NCBI GenBank assembly: GCA_002713605.1
Contig: PATL01000028.1
Coordinates: 1-16,226 of the forward strand
DNA length: 16,226 bases
Reading direction: 5' to 3'
DNA from: a bacterium
GTDB taxonomy: Bacteria > Actinomycetota > Acidimicrobiia > Acidimicrobiales > UBA8592
The number at the start of each line of letters is the position of its first letter. The first letter of the stretch is position 1. Positions 1 to 6,645 of this stretch are shown here, piece after piece. Under the pieces are notes generated by a model. That model made no database searches. It worked only from the letters and a program-made list of their open reading frames with translations, and was not told the origin of the DNA. The translations under genes were made by a program, and so were the position numbers.

Positions 1-13
1 AGACTAGCATTCT

Positions 14-97
14 GCCCGGGTGGCGGAATCGGCAGACGCGGGGGATTCAAAATCCCTTTCCCTTCGGGGAGTGCGGGTTCAAGTCCCGCCCCGGGCA
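14..97 (+). tRNA. tRNA-Leu, anticodon CAA
   Basis: A complete class II (long variable arm) cloverleaf can be folded by eye. The acceptor stem pairs 14-20 (GCCCGGG) with 90-96 (CCCGGGC), followed by discriminator A at 97. The anticodon stem pairs 41-45 with 53-57 around a seven-base loop at 46-52. The anticodon CAA at 48-50 reads UUG leucine codons. The variable arm is a four-pair stem (59-62 with 67-70) closed by a TTCG tetraloop. The T stem pairs 73-77 with 85-89 around TTCAAGT. The bases after the discriminator are CAA, so the 3' CCA is not encoded and must be added by CCA-adding enzyme. About 120 bases without a recognisable gene or terminator separate it from the next gene. Confidence 0.97.
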
Positions 98-208
98 CAA
101 GAAAATATATCTAATAGTAACTGTTAGGCAATCGCTAATCTTTCCAATTTATTGAATTAAGCTCTGTTGATACTTCGTTGGCAATCTATTCTCGTGACCT
201 AACTGATG

Positions 209-214
209 TAAGAT
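209..214 (+). promoter_or_regulatory. Candidate -10 element (TAAGAT) for a leaderless transcript
   Basis: TAAGAT fits the actinobacterial -10 consensus TANNNT and lies six bases before the GTG at 221. Transcription starting about seven bases downstream would begin at or next to the start codon. No Shine-Dalgarno sequence is visible before this GTG. The first three bases are also an in-frame stop for the gene. No convincing -35 box is placed 16-18 bases upstream. This is inferred from position and repetition of the pattern in the window. Confidence 0.4.
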
Positions 215-220
215 ACGCCT

Positions 221-514
221 GTGCCTCAAAGATTACTTAAGAAGAAATTGGCAGACACTTCTCTTCGCTTACGACAGTTACGGGAAGAATTGAAGGTTGC
301 CGAAGAGCAGCTCATACATTTCTCGGATGAAGCTGACGAGGCGAGATTGCGCTCACTGGTTTCGGAGACGCCGTTAGCTGATCAAAAGCATCGAGAGGCA
401 AATAAGCATGCTGAGTCTATGAGGAAGCACAAAAATATGCTTCAAAGTGAAATTGAGCGTGTCGAAGCGCTCCAGGACGAATTATTAGACCAAATGGAAT
501 CAAAGAATGACTAA
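221..514 (+). CDS. Small charged helical protein of unknown function, upstream of the PdtaR-like regulator
   Basis: This 97-residue protein belongs to no family I recognise. It is highly charged, with a basic N-terminus (MPQRLLKKK). Residues about 10-35 and 60-95 look like long amphipathic helices, suggesting a coiled coil or helical hairpin. The linking segment around residues 37-55 contains EADEARLRSLVSETPL. There is no signal peptide, membrane segment, cysteine pair or catalytic motif. The GTG start is forced: an in-frame TAA lies at 209-211 and no other start codon falls between. The 3' end overlaps the response-regulator gene by eight bases, so the two are probably translationally coupled. 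A role with that regulator, for example as a partner or structural adaptor, is only inference from position. The length, charge pattern and overlap support a real gene. Confidence 0.85.
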   Translation: MPQRLLKKKLADTSLRLRQLREELKVAEEQLIHFSDEADEARLRSLVSETPLADQKHREANKHAESMRKHKNMLQSEIERVEALQDELLDQMESKND

Positions 515-1124
515 AACGATTAGGGTCGTGATTGCCGAAGACGAAGCCATTATCAGGTTGGATCTAAAGGAAAGCCTTGAGGCCGAAGGTTACGCCGTTA
601 TTGGAGAAACGGGCCGTGGTGATGAGGCGATTGATTTGGTCAGAATGCTAGAACCTGATTTGGTTATCCTTGATATAAAGATGCCTGGTATGAACGGTAT
701 AGATGTAGCGAAGGTCATTTCTGATGAGGGATTGGCAGCTGTGATTCTCCTCACGGCCTTTAGTCAGCAAGATTTAATTCAAGAGGCGAGCAATGCTGGT
801 GTTTTGGCTTATCTTGTAAAGCCTTTCCAGAGAAGAGACCTAGTTCCTTCTATAGAGCTTGCTTTAGGCAGATTTAAAGAAATTTCAGATCTAAAGCAAG
901 AAACTGTAATGCTTAGGGAAAATCTGCAGACACGAAAGTTAGTTGATCGTGCTAAGGGGCTATTGATAGATAACTATGGACTTAAAGAGGGAGATGCGTA
1001 CAGGTATTTACAAAAGAAAGCAATGGAAGATAGGACTACCATGAAAGCCGTGGCAGAAGATATTCTCGCAGATACTTTACACTTTGACTCAGACCCCTCA
1101 GGGAAAATGGATAAGAAATTATGA
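507..1124 (+). CDS. pdtaR: PdtaR-like response regulator, receiver plus ANTAR RNA-binding domain
   Basis: This is a 205-residue two-component response regulator that probably acts on RNA rather than DNA. Residues about 5-122 form a receiver domain: acidic pocket E11-D12, phosphoacceptor D56 in VILDIKMPG, T83, and K105 in the VKPF motif. Residues about 133-189 form an ANTAR domain (RKLVDRAKGLLIDNYGL, then AYRYLQKKAM). Such domains bind paired stem-loops and commonly cause antitermination. In Mycobacterium the homologue PdtaR is phosphorylated by the histidine kinase PdtaS; no kinase gene lies in this window. The gene overlaps the helical-protein gene by eight bases upstream and polA by four bases downstream (ATGA), implying one transcript with coupled translation. 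The 16-residue C-terminal tail after the ANTAR domain is unconserved in appearance. The assignment is firm at domain level and likely at the pdtaR orthologue level. Confidence 0.93.
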   Translation: MTKTIRVVIAEDEAIIRLDLKESLEAEGYAVIGETGRGDEAIDLVRMLEPDLVILDIKMPGMNGIDVAKVISDEGLAAVILLTAFSQQDLIQEASNAGVLAYLVKPFQRRDLVPSIELALGRFKEISDLKQETVMLRENLQTRKLVDRAKGLLIDNYGLKEGDAYRYLQKKAMEDRTTMKAVAEDILADTLHFDSDPSGKMDKKL

Positions 1125-3805
1125 AAAAGCTTATGTTGCTTGATGGAAATTCTCTTGTGTATCGAGCCTTTTTCGCATTAAGTCAAGCAGATATGAGAAC
1201 TTCAAATGGCGATCCTACAGGAGCGATCTATGGCTTCTTAACGATGCTCTTTACCTTAATGACTGATCATAAACCTGATGGTCTAGCTGTAGCCTTTGAC
1301 TTGCCGCACCCTACTTTTAGACACGAAAGAGTAGAAACCTACAAAGCAGGTAGGGCAAAAACACCCGATGATCTCTTGGAACAGTTACCAAGGATAAAAG
1401 AAATCTTGCCTTCAATGGGAATTCAGACTATTGAAATTCAAGGTTATGAAGCTGATGACATTCTCGCCACTCTTGCAACGCAAGCAAGAGAGGCCAAGAT
1501 AGAAGCAATCGTCATAACTGGGGATAGGGACAGTTACCAACTAGTTGAGGACCCTTATATAAAGGTTCTTTATAACCGAAAAGGAGTCTCGGATTATATT
1601 TTATTTGATGAAGAAGGTATCAGGGAGCGAACAGGTGTAGTGCCAGGGGATTATGTCAAATACGCCGCTCTTCGAGGCGACAAATCAGATAATCTACCTG
1701 GTGTTCCCGGTGTGGGGGAGAAAACTGCTGCGAAATTAGTTAATGAATTCGGGACCTTAGACGGGATATTTGAATCGGCTGATCAGCAGAAACCAAAACT
1801 TAAAGAGAATTTACTTTCAAATGAGGATTTAGCTCGTCTAAACGAGGAAGTAATGACTCTAATTAGGGATGTTCCCCTTGGAGTCGAAATAGCGAGCCTT
1901 GAAATCGGAGAATTTGATGCAGAAGCTACACAAATTTTTTTTCAGGACCTTGAACTCCGAACGCTTATGAGGAAGTTGAATGATGTTTTTGGAAGCTCCT
2001 TAGCGATAGAAGACTCCAGCAGTGATCAATCAAGTATAGATTTGGCAAATCATTGTGTGACTTTGGCTAACAGTGATGACCTAAAATCCCTACTAGATGA
2101 AATAACACACTCAAAAGTCCCAGTAGCGCTTTCGGCGAGTTGGGAGGCAGAGCAGGAAATACCCACTGGTTTCGCTCTAGGACGTAAGCCTTCAGATGGT
2201 GATTCAGCTTGGTTCCCTTATAGCTATCTTGAAGATGAAAGAATCTCTAATGAATTTAAACATTTTCTCCAGCGAGATGCAGGAGTTATAGGTCACGGAC
2301 TTAAGAGAATAATTCGTTCACTGCTTGCGTTAAACTTTCCTGCCCCTCAAATCGTCATGGATACTGAAGTCGCGGCATATCTCCTTAACCCATCGAGAAA
2401 TTCTTACTCACTTAATGACCTTTTGCAGGAATACGCAAAGTTATCAATTCAGGCAGGAGTAGAGATTCCAGAAGGCCAGCTTGACCTTGAGTCACAAGGT
2501 AATTCAAATATGCAGCAAATCGCAATTGAAGCTGCATCAATTGCCCTTTTGCACAAGCCCCTTAAGGATCTTATTAAAGAGGAGGGTCTAGAAAAGCTTA
2601 ACGACGAAATTGAATTACCGTTAATCCATGTTTTGGCCGAAATGGAATTCGTCGGGATACAAGTGGATTTAGAGGGGCTGAAAAGATTGCACAATCGACT
2701 AGAAGATGAAGTCTCAAATGCAAGAGAAAAAATCCATGAATTAGCTGGACAAGAGTTCAATGTGAATTCAACGAAACAGTTGCAACAGGTTTTGTTCACT
2801 GATTTGAACCTTGAACCGCGAAAGAAAACTAAAACAGGATTTAGTACAGATGCGCAAACATTAGAGAAAATGAAAGAGGATCACCCGATCATTGAGCAAC
2901 TTTTAGAATACAGAGAAGTGGAGAAACTACGTTCGACATATGGACAAGGCCTCTTAAATGAAGTCGACAATGATCAAAGAATAAGAGCTACTTTTCACCA
3001 AACAGTTACTGCTACTGGAAGATTAAGTTCAGTTAGCCCAAATCTGCACAACATTCCAGTACGAACAGAAAAGGGAAAGGCATTTAGAGAAGTATTTGTA
3101 GCCCAAAGAAATCATAAACTTCTAGTAGCGGACTACAACCAAATAGAACTTCGTTGCATCGCGCACCTATCGTCAGACCCAGGGCTCATCAATGCGTTCA
3201 ACGATGGTCAAGATATCCACACAGCGACAGCAGCTCAAGTATTTGGCATCAATGATGCAGAAGTAACCAAAGCCCAACGTGAAAAAGCCAAGATGGTTAG
3301 TTACGGGCTTGCCTACGGAATGGAAGCATATGGTTTGGCGCAACGTTTAGGTATAGAAAACAAAGAAGCAGCAAAAATCTTAACTGACTACTTTTTTGCC
3401 TTCCCGTCAGTTAAGGAATATATGGACAAAGCGGTAAATCAAGCGAAAGAGAAGGGATTTACAGAAACACTCTTTGGCCGAAAACGTAAAATACCCGAAC
3501 TTAAATCATCTAACTCCAGAGTTCGGAGCGTCGCTGAGCGGCAAGCTATGAATGCAGGTATCCAAGGGCTAGCAGCAGATATTTTCAAAGTTGCTTTGGT
3601 GAATCTAAATAAGCGACTCAAAGACGAGAGCCTTCACAGTGCTATAATCCTCCAAGTCCATGACGAAGTCATACTCGAATGCCCGACAGATGAACTTCTG
3701 CAAGTAGAGGCTTTAACTATAGATGAGATGGAATCAGCGTTCTCTCTTCAAGTCCCATTAGAGGTGAACATAAGTTCCGGAATGACATGGGCAGAAGCCA
3801 AGTAG
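1121..3805 (+). CDS. polA: DNA polymerase I
   Basis: The 894-residue length is normal for bacterial Pol I, which fills gaps in excision repair and removes RNA primers. Residues 1-290 are the 5' nuclease: metal-binding Asp in LLDGNS, YEADD, TGDRD, and the helix-hairpin-helix region RGDKSDNLPGVPGVGEKTA. The middle third is a degenerate 3'-5' exonuclease. The first motif reads LSASWEA at 337-343 with no Asp-x-Glu. The second reads GHGLKRI at 391-397 with Ile where the catalytic Asp belongs. The third also lacks its Tyr and Asp, near residues 470-474. Proofreading is therefore predicted absent, as in many actinobacterial enzymes. The polymerase domain is intact: motif A has D671 and E676, motif B runs from K724 to Y728 and beyond, and motif C is VHDEV with D848. 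Tyr728 occupies the position of Phe762 in E. coli. It starts by four-base overlap with the pdtaR-like gene. Confidence 0.99.
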   Translation: MKKLMLLDGNSLVYRAFFALSQADMRTSNGDPTGAIYGFLTMLFTLMTDHKPDGLAVAFDLPHPTFRHERVETYKAGRAKTPDDLLEQLPRIKEILPSMGIQTIEIQGYEADDILATLATQAREAKIEAIVITGDRDSYQLVEDPYIKVLYNRKGVSDYILFDEEGIRERTGVVPGDYVKYAALRGDKSDNLPGVPGVGEKTAAKLVNEFGTLDGIFESADQQKPKLKENLLSNEDLARLNEEVMTLIRDVPLGVEIASLEIGEFDAEATQIFFQDLELRTLMRKLNDVFGSSLAIEDSSSDQSSIDLANHCVTLANSDDLKSLLDEITHSKVPVALSASWEAEQEIPTGFALGRKPSDGDSAWFPYSYLEDERISNEFKHFLQRDAGVIGHGLKRIIRSLLALNFPAPQIVMDTEVAAYLLNPSRNSYSLNDLLQEYAKLSIQAGVEIPEGQLDLESQGNSNMQQIAIEAASIALLHKPLKDLIKEEGLEKLNDEIELPLIHVLAEMEFVGIQVDLEGLKRLHNRLEDEVSNAREKIHELAGQEFNVNSTKQLQQVLFTDLNLEPRKKTKTGFSTDAQTLEKMKEDHPIIEQLLEYREVEKLRSTYGQGLLNEVDNDQRIRATFHQTVTATGRLSSVSPNLHNIPVRTEKGKAFREVFVAQRNHKLLVADYNQIELRCIAHLSSDPGLINAFNDGQDIHTATAAQVFGINDAEVTKAQREKAKMVSYGLAYGMEAYGLAQRLGIENKEAAKILTDYFFAFPSVKEYMDKAVNQAKEKGFTETLFGRKRKIPELKSSNSRVRSVAERQAMNAGIQGLAADIFKVALVNLNKRLKDESLHSAIILQVHDEVILECPTDELLQVEALTIDEMESAFSLQVPLEVNISSGMTWAEAK

Positions 3806-3826
3806 TTATCGATGACTCTTAAACAT

Positions 3827-3832
3827 GGTGAG
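3827..3832 (+). promoter_or_regulatory. Ribosome binding site GGTGAG deciding the methyltransferase start
   Basis: GGTGAG lies five bases before the ATG at 3838, an ideal spacing. The in-frame GTG at 3832 would overlap this site and have no ribosome binding site of its own, so the ATG at 3838 is preferred. Confidence 0.6.
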
Positions 3833-3837
3833 TGAAT

Positions 3838-4581
3838 ATGGATAACCACTGGTTTGAAGTAGCAGCCCAGCATATGGGGGATGCATACCTGAATTACTCC
3901 TTTACGAAAGGAAGTGAACAAGAGGTTGCATTTCTCATGAAAGAACTTGACCTTAAACGAGGAATGAAATTACTTGATGTAGGATGCGGGCCTGGTCGCC
4001 ACTCTCATCTATTCGCTAAGGCGGGAATCACTGTCCTAGGAATTGATATCAGCCAAGAATTCATCGATATCGCCTCAAAAGCTCAAACTCCTGATGCTAG
4101 CTTTCTGCGCCTCGACGCAAAGAACATGCACTTTGATAAAGAATTTGATGCAGTGATATCACTTTGTCAAGGAGCATTTGGGTTAGCAGGTGAAACGAAT
4201 AAACCCGTTCCTGTAAGTGATCCAGATGGGGAAATCCTGAAAAAAATGTCTCAAGCTCTTGTAGTTGGCGGAAAGTTAGCTCTATCAGCCTTCTCAGCCT
4301 ATTTTCAGGTTCATTTCCTTGAAGACGATAAAGATATGTTCTTCGCTGACCACGGAGTAAATCATGAGCAGACAACGATAAGGAATGCATCAGGCGATGA
4401 ACTAACCCAAGATTTGTGGACCAGTTGCTTTACGCCAAGAGAACTTCGTCTACTGGCAAAAGACGCTGACTTATTGGTGGAGTCAATATGGTCAGTTACT
4501 CCTGGAAAGTATCGAAAAACTCCTCCGACATATACCCAAGCAGAGTTGCTTATGATTGCTTCAAGAGAAAATTATGCTTAA
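3838..4581 (+). CDS. Class I SAM-dependent methyltransferase, substrate unknown
   Basis: This 247-residue protein carries a Rossmann-fold methyltransferase core. The SAM-binding glycine-rich motif is LDVGCGPG at residues 46-53. The acidic end of strand beta2 follows as GIDIS with D70, expected to bind the ribose hydroxyls of SAM. A later segment (EFDAVISLCQGAFGL) matches the post-II region. The substrate cannot be read from the sequence. The N-terminus has no membrane segment or extra domain. ATG 3838 was chosen because of the GGTGAG site five bases upstream; an alternative GTG at 3832 would add two residues. The gene follows polA by 32 bases in the same direction and probably shares its transcript. 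A role in rRNA, ribosomal protein or small-molecule methylation is equally open. Confidence 0.9.
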   Translation: MDNHWFEVAAQHMGDAYLNYSFTKGSEQEVAFLMKELDLKRGMKLLDVGCGPGRHSHLFAKAGITVLGIDISQEFIDIASKAQTPDASFLRLDAKNMHFDKEFDAVISLCQGAFGLAGETNKPVPVSDPDGEILKKMSQALVVGGKLALSAFSAYFQVHFLEDDKDMFFADHGVNHEQTTIRNASGDELTQDLWTSCFTPRELRLLAKDADLLVESIWSVTPGKYRKTPPTYTQAELLMIASRENYA

Positions 4582-4595
4582 AAGCAAAGAAATTG

Positions 4596-4623
4596 TTGGC
4601 ACTTCATAAGGTATTGATAACCT
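4596..4623 (+). promoter_or_regulatory. Candidate sigma70-type promoter for rpsA-coaE
   Basis: TTGGCA at 4596-4601 matches five of six bases of the -35 consensus. It is followed after 16 bases by TAACCT at 4618-4623, which fits TANNNT. Transcription would start near 4630, giving a leader of about 58 bases before the rpsA ATG. The placement in the only sizeable gap upstream of rpsA supports it, but the -10 match is modest. Confidence 0.4.
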
Positions 4624-4626
4624 AAG

Positions 4627-4665
4627 TAGTCGTGGAAGTCATTAAAAAGGCAACCACGTCCACTA
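4627..4665 (+). promoter_or_regulatory. Stem-loop in the rpsA 5' leader
   Basis: CGTGG at 4631-4635 pairs with CCACG at 4654-4658 around an 18-base A-rich loop. The stem extends with TAGT (4627-4630) against ACTA (4662-4665) across a three-base bulge. No run of T follows, so it does not look like a terminator. It ends 22 bases before the rpsA start and is followed by an A-rich stretch. S1 synthesis is autoregulated through its leader in other bacteria; a similar role here is inference. Confidence 0.35.
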
Positions 4666-4687
4666 TCGTCTATTAGAAAAAAATTAA

Positions 4688-6004
4688 ATGTCAACTATTG
4701 AAACAGAATCCAATGCCAACAAAGATGGCTACACCCCCAGAGTAATAGCAGTGAATGACCTTGATGGAAAAACACTTGAAGAAGCTTTCGCAGACTCAAT
4801 GGTTGAAGTGGAAGATGGACAACTTGTAGCCGGAACAGTTGTTAAAGTAGACCGAGAAGAAGCGCTCTTGGACATCGGATTCAAGTCAGAAGGAGTTATT
4901 CCACGACGAGAACTTTCGCTAAGAAATGACGTAGCAGTTAACGAACTTGTAAACGTTGGAGACCAAATTGAAGCCCTAGTTATTCAAAAAGAAGACAAAG
5001 ATGGCCGACTCATTCTCTCTAAGAAAAGAGCACAATACGAAAAAGCTTGGGGCGACATTCAAAAAGTCAAAGACGATGATGGGATGGTCAAAGGTCTCGT
5101 GATTGAAGTTGTAAAAGGTGGACTTATCGTAGATATCGGTTTGAGAGGGTTTCTCCCAGCATCTCTTGTTGAACTTAGGCGAGTCAGAGACCTCCAACCC
5201 TATATGGGAATGGAAATTGAAGCTAAAATTATTGAACTTGATAAAAATCGCAACAATGTAGTGCTATCACGCCGCTCATGGTTAGAGGAGACACAGAAAG
5301 AGCAACGAGAAGAATTCCTCGATCTGCTGAAGCCAGGAGAAAGGCGAAAAGGAGTCATTTCATCCGTCGTCAATTTCGGAGCGTTTGTTGATCTAGGAGG
5401 AATGGATGGTTTGATTCATGTATCAGAACTTTCTTGGAAGCATGTAAGCCACCCATCAGACGTCGTGACGATTGGCGACGAAGTAGACGTTGAGGTGCTT
5501 GAGGTAGATCTAGATCGAGAACGAATCAGCCTCTCGCTAAAAGCAACACAACAAGATCCATGGCAAGAATTTGCTGAGACCCACCGAGTGGGCGAATTAG
5601 TTTACGGCCGAGTTACTAAATTGGTGCCATTTGGAAGCTTCATTCAAGTCGGAGATAATATTGAAGGGCTAGTCCACATCTCTGAAATGTCTAATCATCA
5701 TGTGGACCTTCCTGAGCAGGTTGTCACCCCAGGTGAAGAACTTTGGGTGAAGATAATAGACGTTGATCTAGAGAAACGACGAATAAGCCTTTCCGTTAAA
5801 CAAGCAGCGGAAGGCGGTATAGTTGCTGAAGAATATCAAGAGCACTTTGGTGAGCAGAACTATGACACTGAAGGTAACTACATCGGGCCAGCTGTCGAGC
5901 TTGACCCTGAAGCTGCAGCTGACCTAGAAAAAGCATGGTCTGAGTATGAGAAGAGCGAACAAGAGCGTTTGGTTGCCGAATCTGAGGCAGACCTAGACAT
6001 ATAG
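4688..6004 (+). CDS. rpsA: 30S ribosomal protein S1
   Basis: This 438-residue protein consists of four S1 (OB-fold RNA-binding) domains at roughly residues 43-110, 131-195, 216-285 and 302-372. The third and fourth are canonical (GVISSVVNFGAFVDLGG..GLIHVSELS and GRVTKLVPFGSFIQVGD..GLVHISEMS). The first two are more diverged, as usual for the ribosome-binding end. Four domains is the usual actinobacterial architecture; E. coli S1 has six. An acidic N-terminal tail precedes the domains and a C-terminal tail rich in Glu and Asp follows. S1 binds mRNA on the 30S subunit and helps initiate mRNAs with poor ribosome binding sites. No clear Shine-Dalgarno precedes the ATG, only an A-rich run, which is common for S1 genes. 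The stop codon shares one base with the coaE start. Confidence 0.98.
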   Translation: MSTIETESNANKDGYTPRVIAVNDLDGKTLEEAFADSMVEVEDGQLVAGTVVKVDREEALLDIGFKSEGVIPRRELSLRNDVAVNELVNVGDQIEALVIQKEDKDGRLILSKKRAQYEKAWGDIQKVKDDDGMVKGLVIEVVKGGLIVDIGLRGFLPASLVELRRVRDLQPYMGMEIEAKIIELDKNRNNVVLSRRSWLEETQKEQREEFLDLLKPGERRKGVISSVVNFGAFVDLGGMDGLIHVSELSWKHVSHPSDVVTIGDEVDVEVLEVDLDRERISLSLKATQQDPWQEFAETHRVGELVYGRVTKLVPFGSFIQVGDNIEGLVHISEMSNHHVDLPEQVVTPGEELWVKIIDVDLEKRRISLSVKQAAEGGIVAEEYQEHFGEQNYDTEGNYIGPAVELDPEAAADLEKAWSEYEKSEQERLVAESEADLDI

Positions 6005-6636
6005 TGGCCGAAATCGCAATCACCGGCGGGATAGGGTCTGGAAAGACTACTGTAGCTAGACTACTTGTCGAAAGCGGAGCCACTCTCGTCGATGCGGACC
6101 AGATAGTAAAAGATTTACAAAAGTCTGGAGGCAAGGTTTTCAAAAAAATCGTTGAGATCTACGGCAACCAGATACTACTTGATGATGGTGAACTTAACCG
6201 GCAAAAGATAGCTGAAATCGTGTTTAACGATGAGCAGGAACTTTCAAAATTAAATGAAATTGTTCATCCGGCCGTAGGTGAGGAAATGGGAAAGCGACGT
6301 AAAGAAGCAATCAAGCAGGGAAGCATCGTCTTGGTTGACATACCTCTGATGGTGACAGCTGAGGGAGAGCTAGGTCGAGACGAATACAAGCTCTTTGACG
6401 GAATAATTGTAGTCGATTGCAAAATTGAAACAGCGGTATATCGTCTCGTTCAACAAAGAGGTTTTAACGAAAAGGATGCGCGAGCACGAATAGCTAAGCA
6501 AGCAACTCCCGAGCAAAGACGCGAATTTGCTGATTTCCTCTTTGATAATAACGGCCCAGAAGAGAATCTCCCCAAGCAAATTGAAGAGTGTTGGGAATGG
6601 GTGCATTCTCTTTCTGTCAAAAAACGAAACGTGTAA
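6004..6636 (+). CDS. coaE: Dephospho-CoA kinase
   Basis: CoaE phosphorylates the ribose 3'-hydroxyl of dephospho-CoA with ATP, the last step of coenzyme A synthesis in the cytosol. The 210-residue length fits the single-domain family. The P-loop is GGIGSGKT at residues 8-15, followed by the expected VDADQIV segment and the HPAV motif of the CoA-binding region. The usual D-x-PLL-x-E motif appears as DIPLMVTAE. Mycobacterial CoaE carries an extra C-terminal UPF0157 domain, which is absent here. The GTG start overlaps the last base of the rpsA stop codon and has no Shine-Dalgarno nearby, so initiation probably depends on termination of rpsA translation. The gene ends nine bases before uvrB. The rpsA-coaE pairing is a common actinobacterial arrangement. 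Confidence 0.96.
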   Translation: MAEIAITGGIGSGKTTVARLLVESGATLVDADQIVKDLQKSGGKVFKKIVEIYGNQILLDDGELNRQKIAEIVFNDEQELSKLNEIVHPAVGEEMGKRRKEAIKQGSIVLVDIPLMVTAEGELGRDEYKLFDGIIVVDCKIETAVYRLVQQRGFNEKDARARIAKQATPEQRREFADFLFDNNGPEENLPKQIEECWEWVHSLSVKKRNV

Positions 6637-6639
6637 ACT
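6634..6639 (+). promoter_or_regulatory. Candidate -10 element (TAAACT) for uvrB, overlapping the coaE stop
   Basis: TAAACT fits TANNNT and sits six bases before the uvrB ATG. No Shine-Dalgarno sequence is seen in the nine-base gap. Its first three bases are the coaE stop codon, and coaE and uvrB share a reading frame. It could give uvrB its own leaderless transcript, independent of rpsA-coaE. No good -35 box is apparent. Confidence 0.35.
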
Positions 6640-6645
6640 GCTTAC

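Noticed and set aside
14..97. tRNA gene as an integration (att) site for a mobile element
   Set aside because: No integrase gene and no repeat of the tRNA 3' end were seen in the window.
127..186. Repeated GGCAATC at 127-133 and 180-186 in the gap after tRNA-Leu, and a TTGGCA at 178-183
   Set aside because: A seven-base repeat is likely by chance. TTGGCA has no -10 at proper spacing; the candidate TAAGAT is 25 bases away.
2449..2799. Open frame of 116 codons antisense to polA, and similar antisense frames over rpsA, uvrB, uvrA and uvrC
   Set aside because: They lie fully inside strongly supported genes, have Ser/Cys/Arg-rich compositions typical of antisense translation, and show no domain or start signal.
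6004..6636. Possible C-terminal fusion of CoaE as in Mycobacterium
   Set aside because: The frame stops at 6636 with a normal single-domain length, and the following sequence is uvrB.
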